Made by a program: the position numbers and the translations under genes
The notes under the pieces: model-generated
Seen by the model: only the letters and a program-made list of their open reading frames with translations
What the model was told of the DNA's origin: nothing
The model's database searches: none
Shown here: one piece after another, positions 15,026 to 24,539 of the stretch
Layout of the letters: the number at the start of each line of letters is the position of its first letter
How positions within the stretch are numbered: the first letter of the stretch is position 1
Source: SIG603 sp964369225
Lineage (GTDB): Bacteria; Bacillota; Clostridia; Oscillospirales; Acutalibacteraceae
Length of the DNA: 64,000 nt
Assembly: GCA_964369225.1 (NCBI GenBank)
Contig: CAYJER010000008.1
Span: 5,495-69,494 of the forward strand
Reading direction: 5' to 3'

Positions 15026-18000
15026 TAGTTTGAGTTTCCTTTGATGAAGTACCAATCGTCAAGAACTGTTCTATAGTTAGCTTGAACGCCACGGCTCATG
15101 TAGTAGTAAAGGTCAGAGCCTCCGCCTACTTGTGTGTTGCCGATAAATGTGTTGTACTTACTGTGATGAATATAATCTTCTCTAATAGTCCATAGATGCT
15201 CATATTTGCCGTAAACACTTGTTGGGTCATCCCATAAATAAGTTGTAGGCACCATTGTATGTGGATGTGTGATAGTTCCTAAACCGTGAAGATCCATATT
15301 ACCAACGCCCATATAACCCCAGTCGTTAAGAACAAGGCTGTCTGTGCAGTTAATGAATTCATTGTCAATGATAAAGTTATCACGACCACCGTTAATAAAT
15401 AGACCCCATCCCATGTTCTCGAATGTGTTGTCTATAATGTCAAGACCTGCTGTGCAGTCGTCAAGATAGATAGCAGAGTTTGGGTTACCTGTACCCTTTG
15501 GAATGTCATGAATATAGCAGTTTCTAACTACTGAACCTCTTTGTAGAACGTTACGTCCTGTGTAGATAGCTGATTGGTCTTTAGACTCTTTAACAACATC
15601 AAATATCTCTGTGAACTCCATTACATGGTCATTACCACTGTATGTAATAGCGTTGTGAGGACCATCCTCAATTACGCAAGAAGATATTCTGTTTCCTACA
15701 CCCTCTTCAAGTGCAATAGCTGGGTTGTAAGACTTATTGACTGTTGCAAAGTTTTTAAAGTGACAATTTGTTACATAGTTTCCTTGTGAAACTAGGTTGT
15801 GTAAGTCACCACCTGTAATCTCGATACCACCGTTTACGTCATAGAAGTTACAGTTTTCAAAGCCTGAATTAAAGCTTAGAACGCCGTTTGCACTGTTATC
15901 TACAATACCAACTTTGAGCTCTGTGGCTCTAACTGTTGCGTTCTCGTATTTAACTGTGTCAGAACCTAGAATTTCAACCGCATGGCCTAGTACGCTCTCA
16001 ACGTTTAGTCCGCTAACTGTAATGTCGTTTGTCTCGTTGAAAGTGAACATTGTGTCTTCCATAGCTGCCATTTTTAGAGTATGGTTGTCGCTCATGTCAA
16101 CACTGTCTGCTGGGTAATAATATAGTTTATAGTCGTCTTGGTCAAAGTACCATTCGCCGGCTACATCTAATTCTTGTAATACATTGTAAACATAGAATCT
16201 ATTATAGCTTTGTGAACTTCTTACACTGTATCCGCTTGGAACATCTGACTTAATGCTATATTCGCCATTTGCAAATTCATCAATCCAGCGAATTTGTACA
16301 CTTTGGTCAGAGAAATCATTTTGCCAGTAACCTACTGCCCAAATGTCTTCATCTAGTATATTTGTGCCGTCTTTAGCAATGCCATACCAGTTTGCTATTC
16401 TGTCTGATAAAGCATCAGAAGCTATCTCAAATGAGTCTGTTTTGTCTCTATTCTCTGGTGGTATCCATGCTGGGTTGCCCATCATATCGTCTTTCCAGTT
16501 TCGTGGAGTTGCACCTGCGTGAAGAACATCGTTAATTCTTGTGTAACCAGGATATGTAGCGCTGTAAACGTTTTGTCCCACGTTTGGCCATCTTGAAAGT
16601 GTTTGTGCTGAACCATCAAATGTAACTGAATAATAAGGGTTAGTTACATTGAAGCCGTCTTCTTCTAGCCATGGGGTGTAGTTTATTGAGTGTCCTACAT
16701 ATTGTAGTGATTTGTGTGAATCGATTAAATGTGATAGGTCTATATAGTAAACCTTGTCTCTTGAAGCGTCTGGAAGCATTTTAAGTGTCTCTTCGTCTGT
16801 TACCTTTTGCATGTCTGCTGAATCTATTTCAATAGCACCTGAAAGTGTAACTTCTTCATCCATAAAAGATGAATATTGAACCGCTACACCGTTAATACCG
16901 CTGTCTTGTGAGTCTAGCTCAATTCCGTCAAGAATTGTGTAAGTACCCTCTCTTAGGTAGACAGTAGCACCGTTGTCTAGTAATCCACTTAAAGTTCTTA
17001 TCTCATCTCTTGCACGTTGAATAGTTGCGTATGGGTTATCGATTGAACCATCGCCTGTTAAATCGCTACCATTAGTTGCAACGAAAATCTCGTAAGAGTA
17101 GTCTATAATTTCTTCAGCTACTATAACTTCTAATGTAGCTGTATAGTTTCCGTCTACGCTTTTTGCTGTAATAGTTGAAACGCCTTCGCTAACTGCTGTT
17201 AGTTCACCCTCGTTTACAGTGATAACAGTAGTATCGCTAGATGTCCAGATAACGTCTCTTTCTGTAACACCTGTTGGAGTTAGAATTGCGTTTACTACCT
17301 TTTTGTAGCCAGGCTCAATTGTTAAAGTTGTAACCTTGTTTGGCTCGTCGTTATAGTCGCTGTCGCTTATGAATATTCCCTCAACCTTTAGGTCTACAGC
17401 CTCTACATCAACAGTAGCTGTAACTCCGCTTGAAGCTGTAGCTGTGACTGTTGCTGAACCGAAACCATGTGGCTCTATTGAACCGCCTGTTGTTACTTGA
17501 ACTACAGAAGTATCAGAACTTTTGTAAGTAACTGTATCGGTTGTTGGGTAGTCTTTTTCTGTCTCATAAACTACGTTGTTTATGTTCATCTCGTATGTAT
17601 CATAGTAGCCTAGAGTAACACTCTCTGCATTTGGAGTCATGCTAGTAATCTCGTTTTTCTCACGGATTGTAAAATCATCAAGTGTTAGGTAGTTTGTAGC
17701 ATCGTCATATCTAATGTCAATTGTGTCAAACTGGCTAATAATATCGCTGTCTAGCCAAGCACGGCTATCCATTGTGCCAACTACTCCATCATCAGATGTA
17801 AAGTTAAGCTCTAGTGTGTACCAGTCTGCACGGCTACGCATAGATGTTGAAGTAGAATTGCTGTATACGCCGCCGTCAATAATTTGGTATTGATATCCGC
17901 TAGTAGTGCCAAAGAAGTGAATTCCATCGCCTGTAGCTGAATCGATAAATTTAACATGTGTTGAACCTGTGCCTAGATCACGGAAAGCGAACTCAACGTA

Positions 18001-20265
18001 TTTATTCTCTAGTGGCTCAGCAAATGTATACATTACTCTTGCAACTTGATTGCCGTCTACACTCTCGGTTGTTAGCTTATAGGCTTGTTCGCCGTAATTA
18101 CTAATATTTGTATATTCGCCCCAATCAAGCTCACCGTTTATAATTGTGAACGGAAGAACTTTTTCTTCTACTTCGCCCTCAAAACCATAGATAATATTAT
18201 CATCCATGTCTAAAACTAGTTTGTCTACAGCTGTTTGCAGAGCTGTTTGAGCATCGGCATAACCAGTTTCACTCTCAAGAGCCTCTAAAGCTTTGGCAAG
18301 TTCTACATCTAGGTTTGCGCTTGTCCAGCTTTCAGCAGTGTAGTCGCCCTCATAGAAATAGTTTGCGTGGTTATATAGATTTTGAAGTGATGCTTTAAAA
18401 GCTGCATCTGGCTCGTTGAAAGCTACATTGTTGCGTAATACTGCGCCAGCGTATCCGCCGTCTACAGCTTTTAAACGTACCATTACATCGCCTACTGCAT
18501 GGCCTGTGTTTTCAAGCGGTTGTGGATTAGCTGTGCAATCTACAAAAGTTTCTCCGCCGTCTACTGAATACTCATAAAGGCTTATGTCGTCTTTTCCTTC
18601 TACATATGTAAATCCGAATGTCTTGTTTAGGTCGTCTGTTACAGCAGCTGTTGGAGCTAATGCAACGTCAATTTCTGTGCCTGTGTCAGATATTACCCAG
18701 TCATCATAATAAGAAACATGTTGTTTTTTTGTCCACCAGTCAATATAGTGAATAGTGTCAAAGCCGTCTGAATCACCTGTGTAAACTTCTATTCCATCGA
18801 TAGAAACAGTACACTTGCCCTCGACAGTGTAGTCCCACTTAAATTCATGCCAACCTATTGAACGTGGAACATTTGTAATACTAGCACTTGCACCAAAGTC
18901 ACGAACATAGTAATAGTCGAAACCGCCGTCTATATGCTCATAAACACCTAGTGCAATCTTGCCATCTTTACCGCTGTTAGTTCCGTTTGAATCGTAAGGT
19001 GCAACTAGTGCGTTTACCTCTGTAAAGTCTACACCCTCCATTAGGTCATAGTACCACATTGTCATGACTTTACCCTCGACCATTTCGCCAACTGGTTTTG
19101 TCATTTCGTATTGGTAGTCATTGCCTGTTTTCTCTGTCTCAGAAGCAACGGCAAAAGAAGTAAGTCCACTTCTTGAATATTCATCGCTTATAGCAATGGT
19201 TGTAGTGTTTCTAGGGCTATAACCTAGAAGATCTTGCTCATTTTCAAAAGTAATTTGTTGCTCACCGCTTTGAGTGTAGGCAACATTATTATAGATAGTA
19301 TCTGCTGAATTATCACCTGTGATAATTCTAACGCCTATCATATTAGCATCATATGCGTTATTTCCTATATAAATAGAGTTTGAGCTACAAGTAGTATAAG
19401 TTTGTCCACCATCCATTGTGTACTCATAATGTCTTGCCTCATCATACTCTGGGAAGAAGTCAAAAGTAAATGTATTGTTAGTATCGTCTACCTTTACATT
19501 TTCTGCCTTAGGGCTAGGTCCTATAATTTGGAAGTTATCAATGTATACAGCTGCTTCAGCTTCTGAAAGTGTGCCTTCCCAGAAATTAACAAATTCAGCT
19601 TTAGTAAAGTTTGCAAATTCATCTTGATATTTTTCATTAGTAACAGTCAAAAGCTCTTCACCGTCTACTCTAAAAATTACCTTACCTCTTTGAGTGTAGT
19701 CAAGTTCAAAATTATGCCAACCTGTTTCAACATCGAAATACGGTTGAATATTTGTTGTACCTGTGCCTGTGGCTCTACACATAATTTGGCCACCGTTAAT
19801 ACCTATGTATATATCTCTTGAATGCACATCAGAATGTGTTCCACCTGATAGTTTTAAGTCGGCAGTTCTTTTTGAATTGCCGTCAACATACATATCAAAG
19901 CTAACTATCGCATTAGAGATAGGGGCTTCGTATGTTTTGCTAATGTAGAATTTGCTGTCGTTTGCAGAAGTTGGCAGAATTTTCATAGCTTGAACTCCGC
20001 CTGATACCATTTCAGAAGATAGTTCTACACCGCCGTTAATAGCTGAAAATCCGTTTAAAGGCTCATATGGGTCTCCACCAGCTAGAGGTTCAAAGTCTGC
20101 ATGGTCTATGTAGATATAGCCATCAGGTAACTCTGCTGAAATTTGGGATACTATAGAAGTATCGCCGCTTGTGCTTTGGGCAAAAGATGCAGTAGCAGCC
20201 GACAAAAACATTGTTGTAGCTAAAAATGCACATATTACCCTTTTTAGGTGCTTTTTGTTCATCAT
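15025..20265 (-). CDS. Giant secreted parallel beta-helix protein with Big_2 and FIVAR domains (paralogue 1)
   Basis: A 1746-residue exported protein. A signal peptide spans about 1-30. Two concanavalin/LamG-like beta-sandwich regions fill about 45-530, each with repeated YEYTMDGG/YEYSVDGG segments. A three-helix FIVAR-like module lies at about 630-695, a third sandwich at about 700-870, two bacterial Ig-like Big_2 domains at about 880-1050, and a right-handed parallel beta-helix at about 1057-1746 opening with the motif FVATNGSDLTGDGS. The GEWYFDQDDYKLYYYP segment resembles GH141-type and related beta-helix glycosidases, so it is probably carbohydrate-active; activity is inference. No dockerin, LPxTG or S-layer module ends it. 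The start is the first ATG of an ATGATG pair behind GGAGG. A paralogue stands at 49133. Confidence 0.88.
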   Translation of the reverse strand: MMNKKHLKRVICAFLATTMFLSAATASFAQSTSGDTSIVSQISAELPDGYIYIDHADFEPLAGGDPYEPLNGFSAINGGVELSSEMVSGGVQAMKILPTSANDSKFYISKTYEAPISNAIVSFDMYVDGNSKRTADLKLSGGTHSDVHSRDIYIGINGGQIMCRATGTGTTNIQPYFDVETGWHNFELDYTQRGKVIFRVDGEELLTVTNEKYQDEFANFTKAEFVNFWEGTLSEAEAAVYIDNFQIIGPSPKAENVKVDDTNNTFTFDFFPEYDEARHYEYTMDGGQTYTTCSSNSIYIGNNAYDANMIGVRIITGDNSADTIYNNVAYTQSGEQQITFENEQDLLGYSPRNTTTIAISDEYSRSGLTSFAVASETEKTGNDYQYEMTKPVGEMVEGKVMTMWYYDLMEGVDFTEVNALVAPYDSNGTNSGKDGKIALGVYEHIDGGFDYYYVRDFGASASITNVPRSIGWHEFKWDYTVEGKCTVSIDGIEVYTGDSDGFDTIHYIDWWTKKQHVSYYDDWVISDTGTEIDVALAPTAAVTDDLNKTFGFTYVEGKDDISLYEYSVDGGETFVDCTANPQPLENTGHAVGDVMVRLKAVDGGYAGAVLRNNVAFNEPDAAFKASLQNLYNHANYFYEGDYTAESWTSANLDVELAKALEALESETGYADAQTALQTAVDKLVLDMDDNIIYGFEGEVEEKVLPFTIINGELDWGEYTNISNYGEQAYKLTTESVDGNQVARVMYTFAEPLENKYVEFAFRDLGTGSTHVKFIDSATGDGIHFFGTTSGYQYQIIDGGVYSNSTSTSMRSRADWYTLELNFTSDDGVVGTMDSRAWLDSDIISQFDTIDIRYDDATNYLTLDDFTIREKNEITSMTPNAESVTLGYYDTYEMNINNVVYETEKDYPTTDTVTYKSSDTSVVQVTTGGSIEPHGFGSATVTATASSGVTATVDVEAVDLKVEGIFISDSDYNDEPNKVTTLTIEPGYKKVVNAILTPTGVTERDVIWTSSDTTVITVNEGELTAVSEGVSTITAKSVDGNYTATLEVIVAEEIIDYSYEIFVATNGSDLTGDGSIDNPYATIQRARDEIRTLSGLLDNGATVYLREGTYTILDGIELDSQDSGINGVAVQYSSFMDEEVTLSGAIEIDSADMQKVTDEETLKMLPDASRDKVYYIDLSHLIDSHKSLQYVGHSINYTPWLEEDGFNVTNPYYSVTFDGSAQTLSRWPNVGQNVYSATYPGYTRINDVLHAGATPRNWKDDMMGNPAWIPPENRDKTDSFEIASDALSDRIANWYGIAKDGTNILDEDIWAVGYWQNDFSDQSVQIRWIDEFANGEYSIKSDVPSGYSVRSSQSYNRFYVYNVLQELDVAGEWYFDQDDYKLYYYPADSVDMSDNHTLKMAAMEDTMFTFNETNDITVSGLNVESVLGHAVEILGSDTVKYENATVRATELKVGIVDNSANGVLSFNSGFENCNFYDVNGGIEITGGDLHNLVSQGNYVTNCHFKNFATVNKSYNPAIALEEGVGNRISSCVIEDGPHNAITYSGNDHVMEFTEIFDVVKESKDQSAIYTGRNVLQRGSVVRNCYIHDIPKGTGNPNSAIYLDDCTAGLDIIDNTFENMGWGLFINGGRDNFIIDNEFINCTDSLVLNDWGYMGVGNMDLHGLGTITHPHTMVPTTYLWDDPTSVYGKYEHLWTIREDYIHHSKYNTFIGNTQVGGGSDLYYYMSRGVQANYRTVLDDWYFIKGNSN

Positions 20266-20312
20266 TTTCACATTCCTCCATAAATTATACACTTTTGTGT
20301 GCAACCACGCAC

Positions 20313-20318
20313 ATTATA
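20313..20318 (-). promoter_or_regulatory. Extended -10 promoter of beta-helix gene 1
   Basis: Minus strand reads TGATATAAT, an extended -10 (TGnTATAAT). The -35 region is poor (TTTATT at 17 bp). About 48 bp upstream of the start codon. Confidence 0.5.
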
Positions 20319-20533
20319 TCATTATTTTTTTTAAAAATAAAGACTTTTACAATTATTAAAATTTTTTTGTATATATGCACAAAATCACATGTAGTTATAT
20401 GTACATATCCACAACATAATATGTACAGTAGGGTTAATCGTCATATGCGGAAACCTAGTGAAAATTCTTGTGTGAATAAAAATAAATAATATTGTATTGC
20501 TAAAAATACAATTTGTTAAAAAGTACAAATTAA
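20319..20533. other. Non-coding gap with faint similarity to 40200-40290
   Basis: No convincing gene. The stretch AAACCTAGTGAAAA ... TTGTGTGAATAAAAATAAA resembles AAACTTAGTGAAAA ... TTGTATGGATAAAGATAAA upstream of the palindromic element at 40301. This may be an extended flank of that element family. Confidence 0.4.
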
Positions 20534-20585
20534 TGTAGGGGCGGATATTCATAATCAACACGTCTGGTCTCTGTTCTCCCCTACA
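20534..20585. repeat. Truncated palindromic element PAL-4
   Basis: Begins TGTAGGGGCGGATATT, then jumps directly to the common tail AATCAACACGTCTGG and ends CTCCCCTACA, so the central stems have been lost. Confidence 0.75.
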
Positions 20586-20819
20586 ATTATCCATTATCAA
20601 TTATCAATTATCCATTATCAATTATCCATTATCAATTANNNNNNNNNNNNNNNNNNNNNNNNNNNNNNNNNNNNNNNNNNNNNNNNNNNNNNNNNNNNNN
20701 NNNNNNNNNNNNNNNNNNNNNNNNNNNNNNNNNNNNNNATTATCAATTATCCATTATCAATTATCCATTATCAATTATCCATTATCAATTATCCATTATC
20801 CATTATCAATTACGAATTA
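20586..20819. repeat. 14-bp tandem repeat interrupted by an assembly gap
   Basis: Repeats of ATTATCCATTATCA run through 20586-20638 and 20739-20812, with one or two variant units. Between them stand exactly 100 N (20639-20738), the usual placeholder for a gap of unknown size, so the real number of repeats is unknown. Confidence 0.9.
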
Positions 20820-20826
20820 TGAAAAA

Positions 20827-20855
20827 AAGTGTAGTGACATTAAGCCACTACACTT
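20827..20855 (-). terminator. Terminator of rpoBC
   Basis: Ten-bp stem AAGTGTAGTG with its complement, 9-base loop, followed by a T-rich run on the minus strand; 7 bp after the rpoC stop. Confidence 0.9.
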
Positions 20856-20861
20856 CTGTTT

Positions 20862-23800
20862 TTATTCTAATATATCTTCGTCTTCTATTTCATCAATGAA
20901 ATCTTCATCTGCATCGTCTTCGATATCGTCAAAGTCTTCTACAAATCCGTCGTCTTCATCGTCAAAATCTATTAACGGTTCCTCATCTATTAGGTCGTCT
21001 GCAACCTCTGGCATTGTTGATTCAATCTCAACATCGCTATAGCACTGCATTCCTGTACCTGCTGGAATTAGCTTACCGATGATAACATTTTCTTTTAGAC
21101 CTAACAATGGGTCAACCTTACCCTTGATAGCAGCGTCTGTAAGAACTCTTGTAGTCTCTTGGAATGAAGCCGCAGAAAGGAATGAATCAGTAGCAAGTGA
21201 AGCCTTAGTAATACCTAGAAGCACTGGTATAAATGTAGCCTCTTTTAGACCTGTCTCACCGTTTGCCAATCTCTCTTGGATTTTCTCATTCTCTGAGTAT
21301 ACGTCGTATCTATCTACAAGTGAAGTAACTAGAAGCTTAGTGTCTCCTGCATCGTCAACTCTAACTTTTCTCATCATTTGGCGCACAATAACCTCGATAT
21401 GCTTATCGTTGATATCAACACCCTGTTGACGGTAAGTTTTTTGAACCTCTTGAATTAGGTAGTTTTGAACCGCTCCTGCACCGCTTATTGCTAGTACGTC
21501 ATGCGGATTAACTGAACCCTCTGTTATACGAGTTCCTTTTTCTATATAATCGCCCTCTGCAACAGTTACACGAGATGAGAACGGAATCATATAAGCTCTT
21601 TCGTCTGCTACCTCTGTGCTTGTTACAACAACATGGCGGTTACGTTTAATTTCTTCAAAACGAACATTACCTGAAATCTCACTTAAGATAGCTAAATTCT
21701 TAGGTTTTCTGCTCTCGAATAGCTCGTCAATTCTAGGCAAACCTTGAGTGATATCTTCACCACTGGCAACACCACCGGTATGGAAAGTTCTCATTGTAAG
21801 CTGTGTACCAGGCTCACCGATAGATTGAGCGGCGATAATACCAACAGCCTCACCAACTTGAACAGGCTTACCATTTGCTAGTGATGCACCATAGCATTTC
21901 TTACAAACACCATGTTTAGCACGGCAATTTAAGATAGATCTAATTACTACACTCTTAGCGCCAGCACCGATAATAATCTTAGCATGGTCGTCGTTCATTA
22001 GTGTATCTTTAGAAACAAGAACATTACCATTCTCATCCTTAAAGTCTTCCATTAGGTATCTGCCTATTAAACGCTCATCCATAAGCTCAATTGTCTCATG
22101 ACCAGCTGTGATATCGAATACCTCTAAGCCCTCTTTAGTGTTACAGTCTTCCTCACGGATGATAACATCTTGAGAAACATCAACCAAACGACGTGTTAGG
22201 TAACCTGAGTCAGCAGTTCTAAGCGCTGTATCTGCAAGTCCTTTTCTAGCACCACGAGAAGAGATAAAGTATTCAAGAATATTCAGACCCTCACGGTAGT
22301 TAGCTCTGATAGGAATTTCGATTGTTTTACCTGATGTATTTGCGATAAGTCCACGCATACCTGCTAGCTGTCTAATCTGACTCATAGATCCACGAGCACC
22401 AGAGTCAGCCATCATGAATATAGGGTTATATTTGTTAAGACCAGCTTGAAGTTCTGATGTAACCTCGTTAGTAGCTTTTTCCCATGTTTTTAGAACAGCG
22501 TTGTATCTTTCAGAATCAGAAAGTAAACCGAATTGGAAGTTCTCTGTGATAGATTCAATAGAAGCCTCTGCCTCTGCAATAATTCTCTTTTTAGCCTCTG
22601 GAATTGTAGCATCACTAACAGCAACAGTAATAGCACCAATAGTTGAGTACTTATAACCTTGAGACTTAATCTCGTCAAGCATTTCAGCAGCTTTTTCAGT
22701 TCCATGAACCTTGATACACTTCTCGATAAGTGGTCCTAACTGCTTTTTACCAACTAGGAAGTCGATCTCATATTTTAGGTAGTTCTCTTCCTTGCTTCTG
22801 TCGATATATCCTAGATCTTGTGGAACTGGATTATTGAATATCATAAGTCCTACAGTAGTATCAACTAGACCTGTATATACAGTTCCGTTAATTTCTACTG
22901 AACGTCTAATTTTAATCTTTGAGTGAAGAGTGATGTCTTTTGCATCATAAGCCATTAATGCCTCTTCAGGGTCTTTAAATGCCTTGCCCTCACCCTTTTC
23001 ACCGTCTTTATCAAGTGTTAGGTAGTAAGAACCTAGAATCATATCCTGTGATGGAACCGCAACAGGCTTACCATCAGATGGCTTTAATAGGTTGTTTGCA
23101 GCAAGCATTAAGAATCTAGCCTCTGCTTGTGCCTCTGCTGATAAAGGAATGTGTATAGCCATTTGGTCGCCGTCGAAGTCAGCGTTATAAGCTGTACAAA
23201 CTAGTGGGTGAAGTTTTAAAGCTCTACCCTCAACTAGTACTGGTTCAAAGGCTTGAATACCAAGTCTGTGAAGTGTCGGCGCACGGTTTAAAAGAACTGG
23301 GTGGTTCTTGATAACTATTTCTAGTGCATCCCAAACCTCTGGTTTAACTCTTTCAACTGCTTTTCTAGCAGCTTTAATGTTTCCAGCAGCACCTGTCTCT
23401 ACAAGACGCTTCATAACAAATGGTTTAAATAGCTCAAGAGCCATCTCTTTAGGAACACCACATTGATACATCTTAAGTTCAGGTCCTACAACGATAACAG
23501 AACGTCCTGAATAGTCAACACGTTTACCAAGTAGGTTTTGACGGAAACGACCTTGCTTACCTTTTAGCATGTCAGATAATGACTTAAGTGGTCTATTGTT
23601 AGGTCCTGTAACAGGTCTTCCACGTCTGCCGTTGTCTATAAGTGCATCAACTGCCTCTTGTAACATACGTTTTTCGTTTCTGATAATGATATCAGGAGCA
23701 CCTAACTCTAAAAGTCTTTCAAGACGATTATTACGGTTGATAACTCTTCTGTATAAATCGTTAAGGTCAGAAGTTGCAAAACGTCCACCATCAAGTTGAA

Positions 23801-24524
23801 CCATTGGGCGAATGTCAGGCGGAATTACTGGAACAACATTTAATATCATCCATTCAGGTCTGTTGCCTGAAATTCTAAATGCCTCTACAACTTCTAGTCT
23901 TTTTAAAATTCTAACTCTTTTTTGCCCAGCAGCTGTCTCTAGCTCTTCTTTTAATTGCTTAGCAGTTACGTCTACATCAACACCTGCTAAAAGTTTTTGA
24001 ATAGCCTCTGCACCCATGCTGGCATCAAAATCGTCGTCATATTTCTCTCTTAATTCTCTGTACTCTTTCTCGGATAGAGTTTGCATCTTTGAAAGTTCTT
24101 TTACAGAGCCTGGGTCTGTTACTATATAAAGTGCAAAGTAAATTACTTTTTCAAGCACACGAGGAGAAAGGTCTAGTATTAGTCCCATTCTTGATGGAAT
24201 ACCTTTAAAATACCAGATATGTGAGACAGGAGCTGCAAGCTCTATATGTCCCATTCTCTCACGTCTTACTTTAGATCTTGTAACTTCAACGCCACAACGA
24301 TCACAAACTTTGCCTTTGTATCTAATTCTTTTGTACTTTCCGCAGTGGCATTCCCAGTCCTTTTGAGGTCCAAAAATCTTTTCGCAGAAAAGTCCGTCTT
24401 TTTCCGGCTTTAAAGTACGGTAGTTTATTGTCTCTGGCTTTCTTACCTCACCATGTGACCATCCACGTACTTGGTCGGGAGAAGCCAGTCCTATCTTTAT
24501 AGAGTCGAATACGTTAAATTCCAT
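20862..24524 (-). CDS. rpoC: DNA-directed RNA polymerase subunit beta'
   Basis: Largest subunit of RNA polymerase, 1220 residues. The N-terminal zinc site (CHCGKYKRIRYKGKVCDRCG, about 60-78), the Mg2+-binding catalytic loop NADFDGDQMAIH (about 450) and the second zinc cluster (CRAKHGVCKKCYG) are all intact. The C-terminus has a strongly acidic tail (about 1180-1220, rich in Asp and Glu) beyond the normal core. The rpoB-rpoC gap is 15 bp and the gene has GGGAGG as ribosome-binding site. It ends next to a terminator and a repeat-filled, gap-containing region. Confidence 0.98.
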   Translation of the reverse strand: MEFNVFDSIKIGLASPDQVRGWSHGEVRKPETINYRTLKPEKDGLFCEKIFGPQKDWECHCGKYKRIRYKGKVCDRCGVEVTRSKVRRERMGHIELAAPVSHIWYFKGIPSRMGLILDLSPRVLEKVIYFALYIVTDPGSVKELSKMQTLSEKEYRELREKYDDDFDASMGAEAIQKLLAGVDVDVTAKQLKEELETAAGQKRVRILKRLEVVEAFRISGNRPEWMILNVVPVIPPDIRPMVQLDGGRFATSDLNDLYRRVINRNNRLERLLELGAPDIIIRNEKRMLQEAVDALIDNGRRGRPVTGPNNRPLKSLSDMLKGKQGRFRQNLLGKRVDYSGRSVIVVGPELKMYQCGVPKEMALELFKPFVMKRLVETGAAGNIKAARKAVERVKPEVWDALEIVIKNHPVLLNRAPTLHRLGIQAFEPVLVEGRALKLHPLVCTAYNADFDGDQMAIHIPLSAEAQAEARFLMLAANNLLKPSDGKPVAVPSQDMILGSYYLTLDKDGEKGEGKAFKDPEEALMAYDAKDITLHSKIKIRRSVEINGTVYTGLVDTTVGLMIFNNPVPQDLGYIDRSKEENYLKYEIDFLVGKKQLGPLIEKCIKVHGTEKAAEMLDEIKSQGYKYSTIGAITVAVSDATIPEAKKRIIAEAEASIESITENFQFGLLSDSERYNAVLKTWEKATNEVTSELQAGLNKYNPIFMMADSGARGSMSQIRQLAGMRGLIANTSGKTIEIPIRANYREGLNILEYFISSRGARKGLADTALRTADSGYLTRRLVDVSQDVIIREEDCNTKEGLEVFDITAGHETIELMDERLIGRYLMEDFKDENGNVLVSKDTLMNDDHAKIIIGAGAKSVVIRSILNCRAKHGVCKKCYGASLANGKPVQVGEAVGIIAAQSIGEPGTQLTMRTFHTGGVASGEDITQGLPRIDELFESRKPKNLAILSEISGNVRFEEIKRNRHVVVTSTEVADERAYMIPFSSRVTVAEGDYIEKGTRITEGSVNPHDVLAISGAGAVQNYLIQEVQKTYRQQGVDINDKHIEVIVRQMMRKVRVDDAGDTKLLVTSLVDRYDVYSENEKIQERLANGETGLKEATFIPVLLGITKASLATDSFLSAASFQETTRVLTDAAIKGKVDPLLGLKENVIIGKLIPAGTGMQCYSDVEIESTMPEVADDLIDEEPLIDFDDEDDGFVEDFDDIEDDADEDFIDEIEDEDILE

Positions 24525-24539
24525 TTAATTGTCCTCCCG

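Noticed and set aside
20385..20600. Minus-strand 71-residue open frame beside the gap
   Set aside because: It arises from a truncated palindromic element and the tandem repeat; no start signal.
20586..20819. CRISPR array
   Set aside because: The 14-bp units are contiguous without unique spacers, and no cas genes are present.
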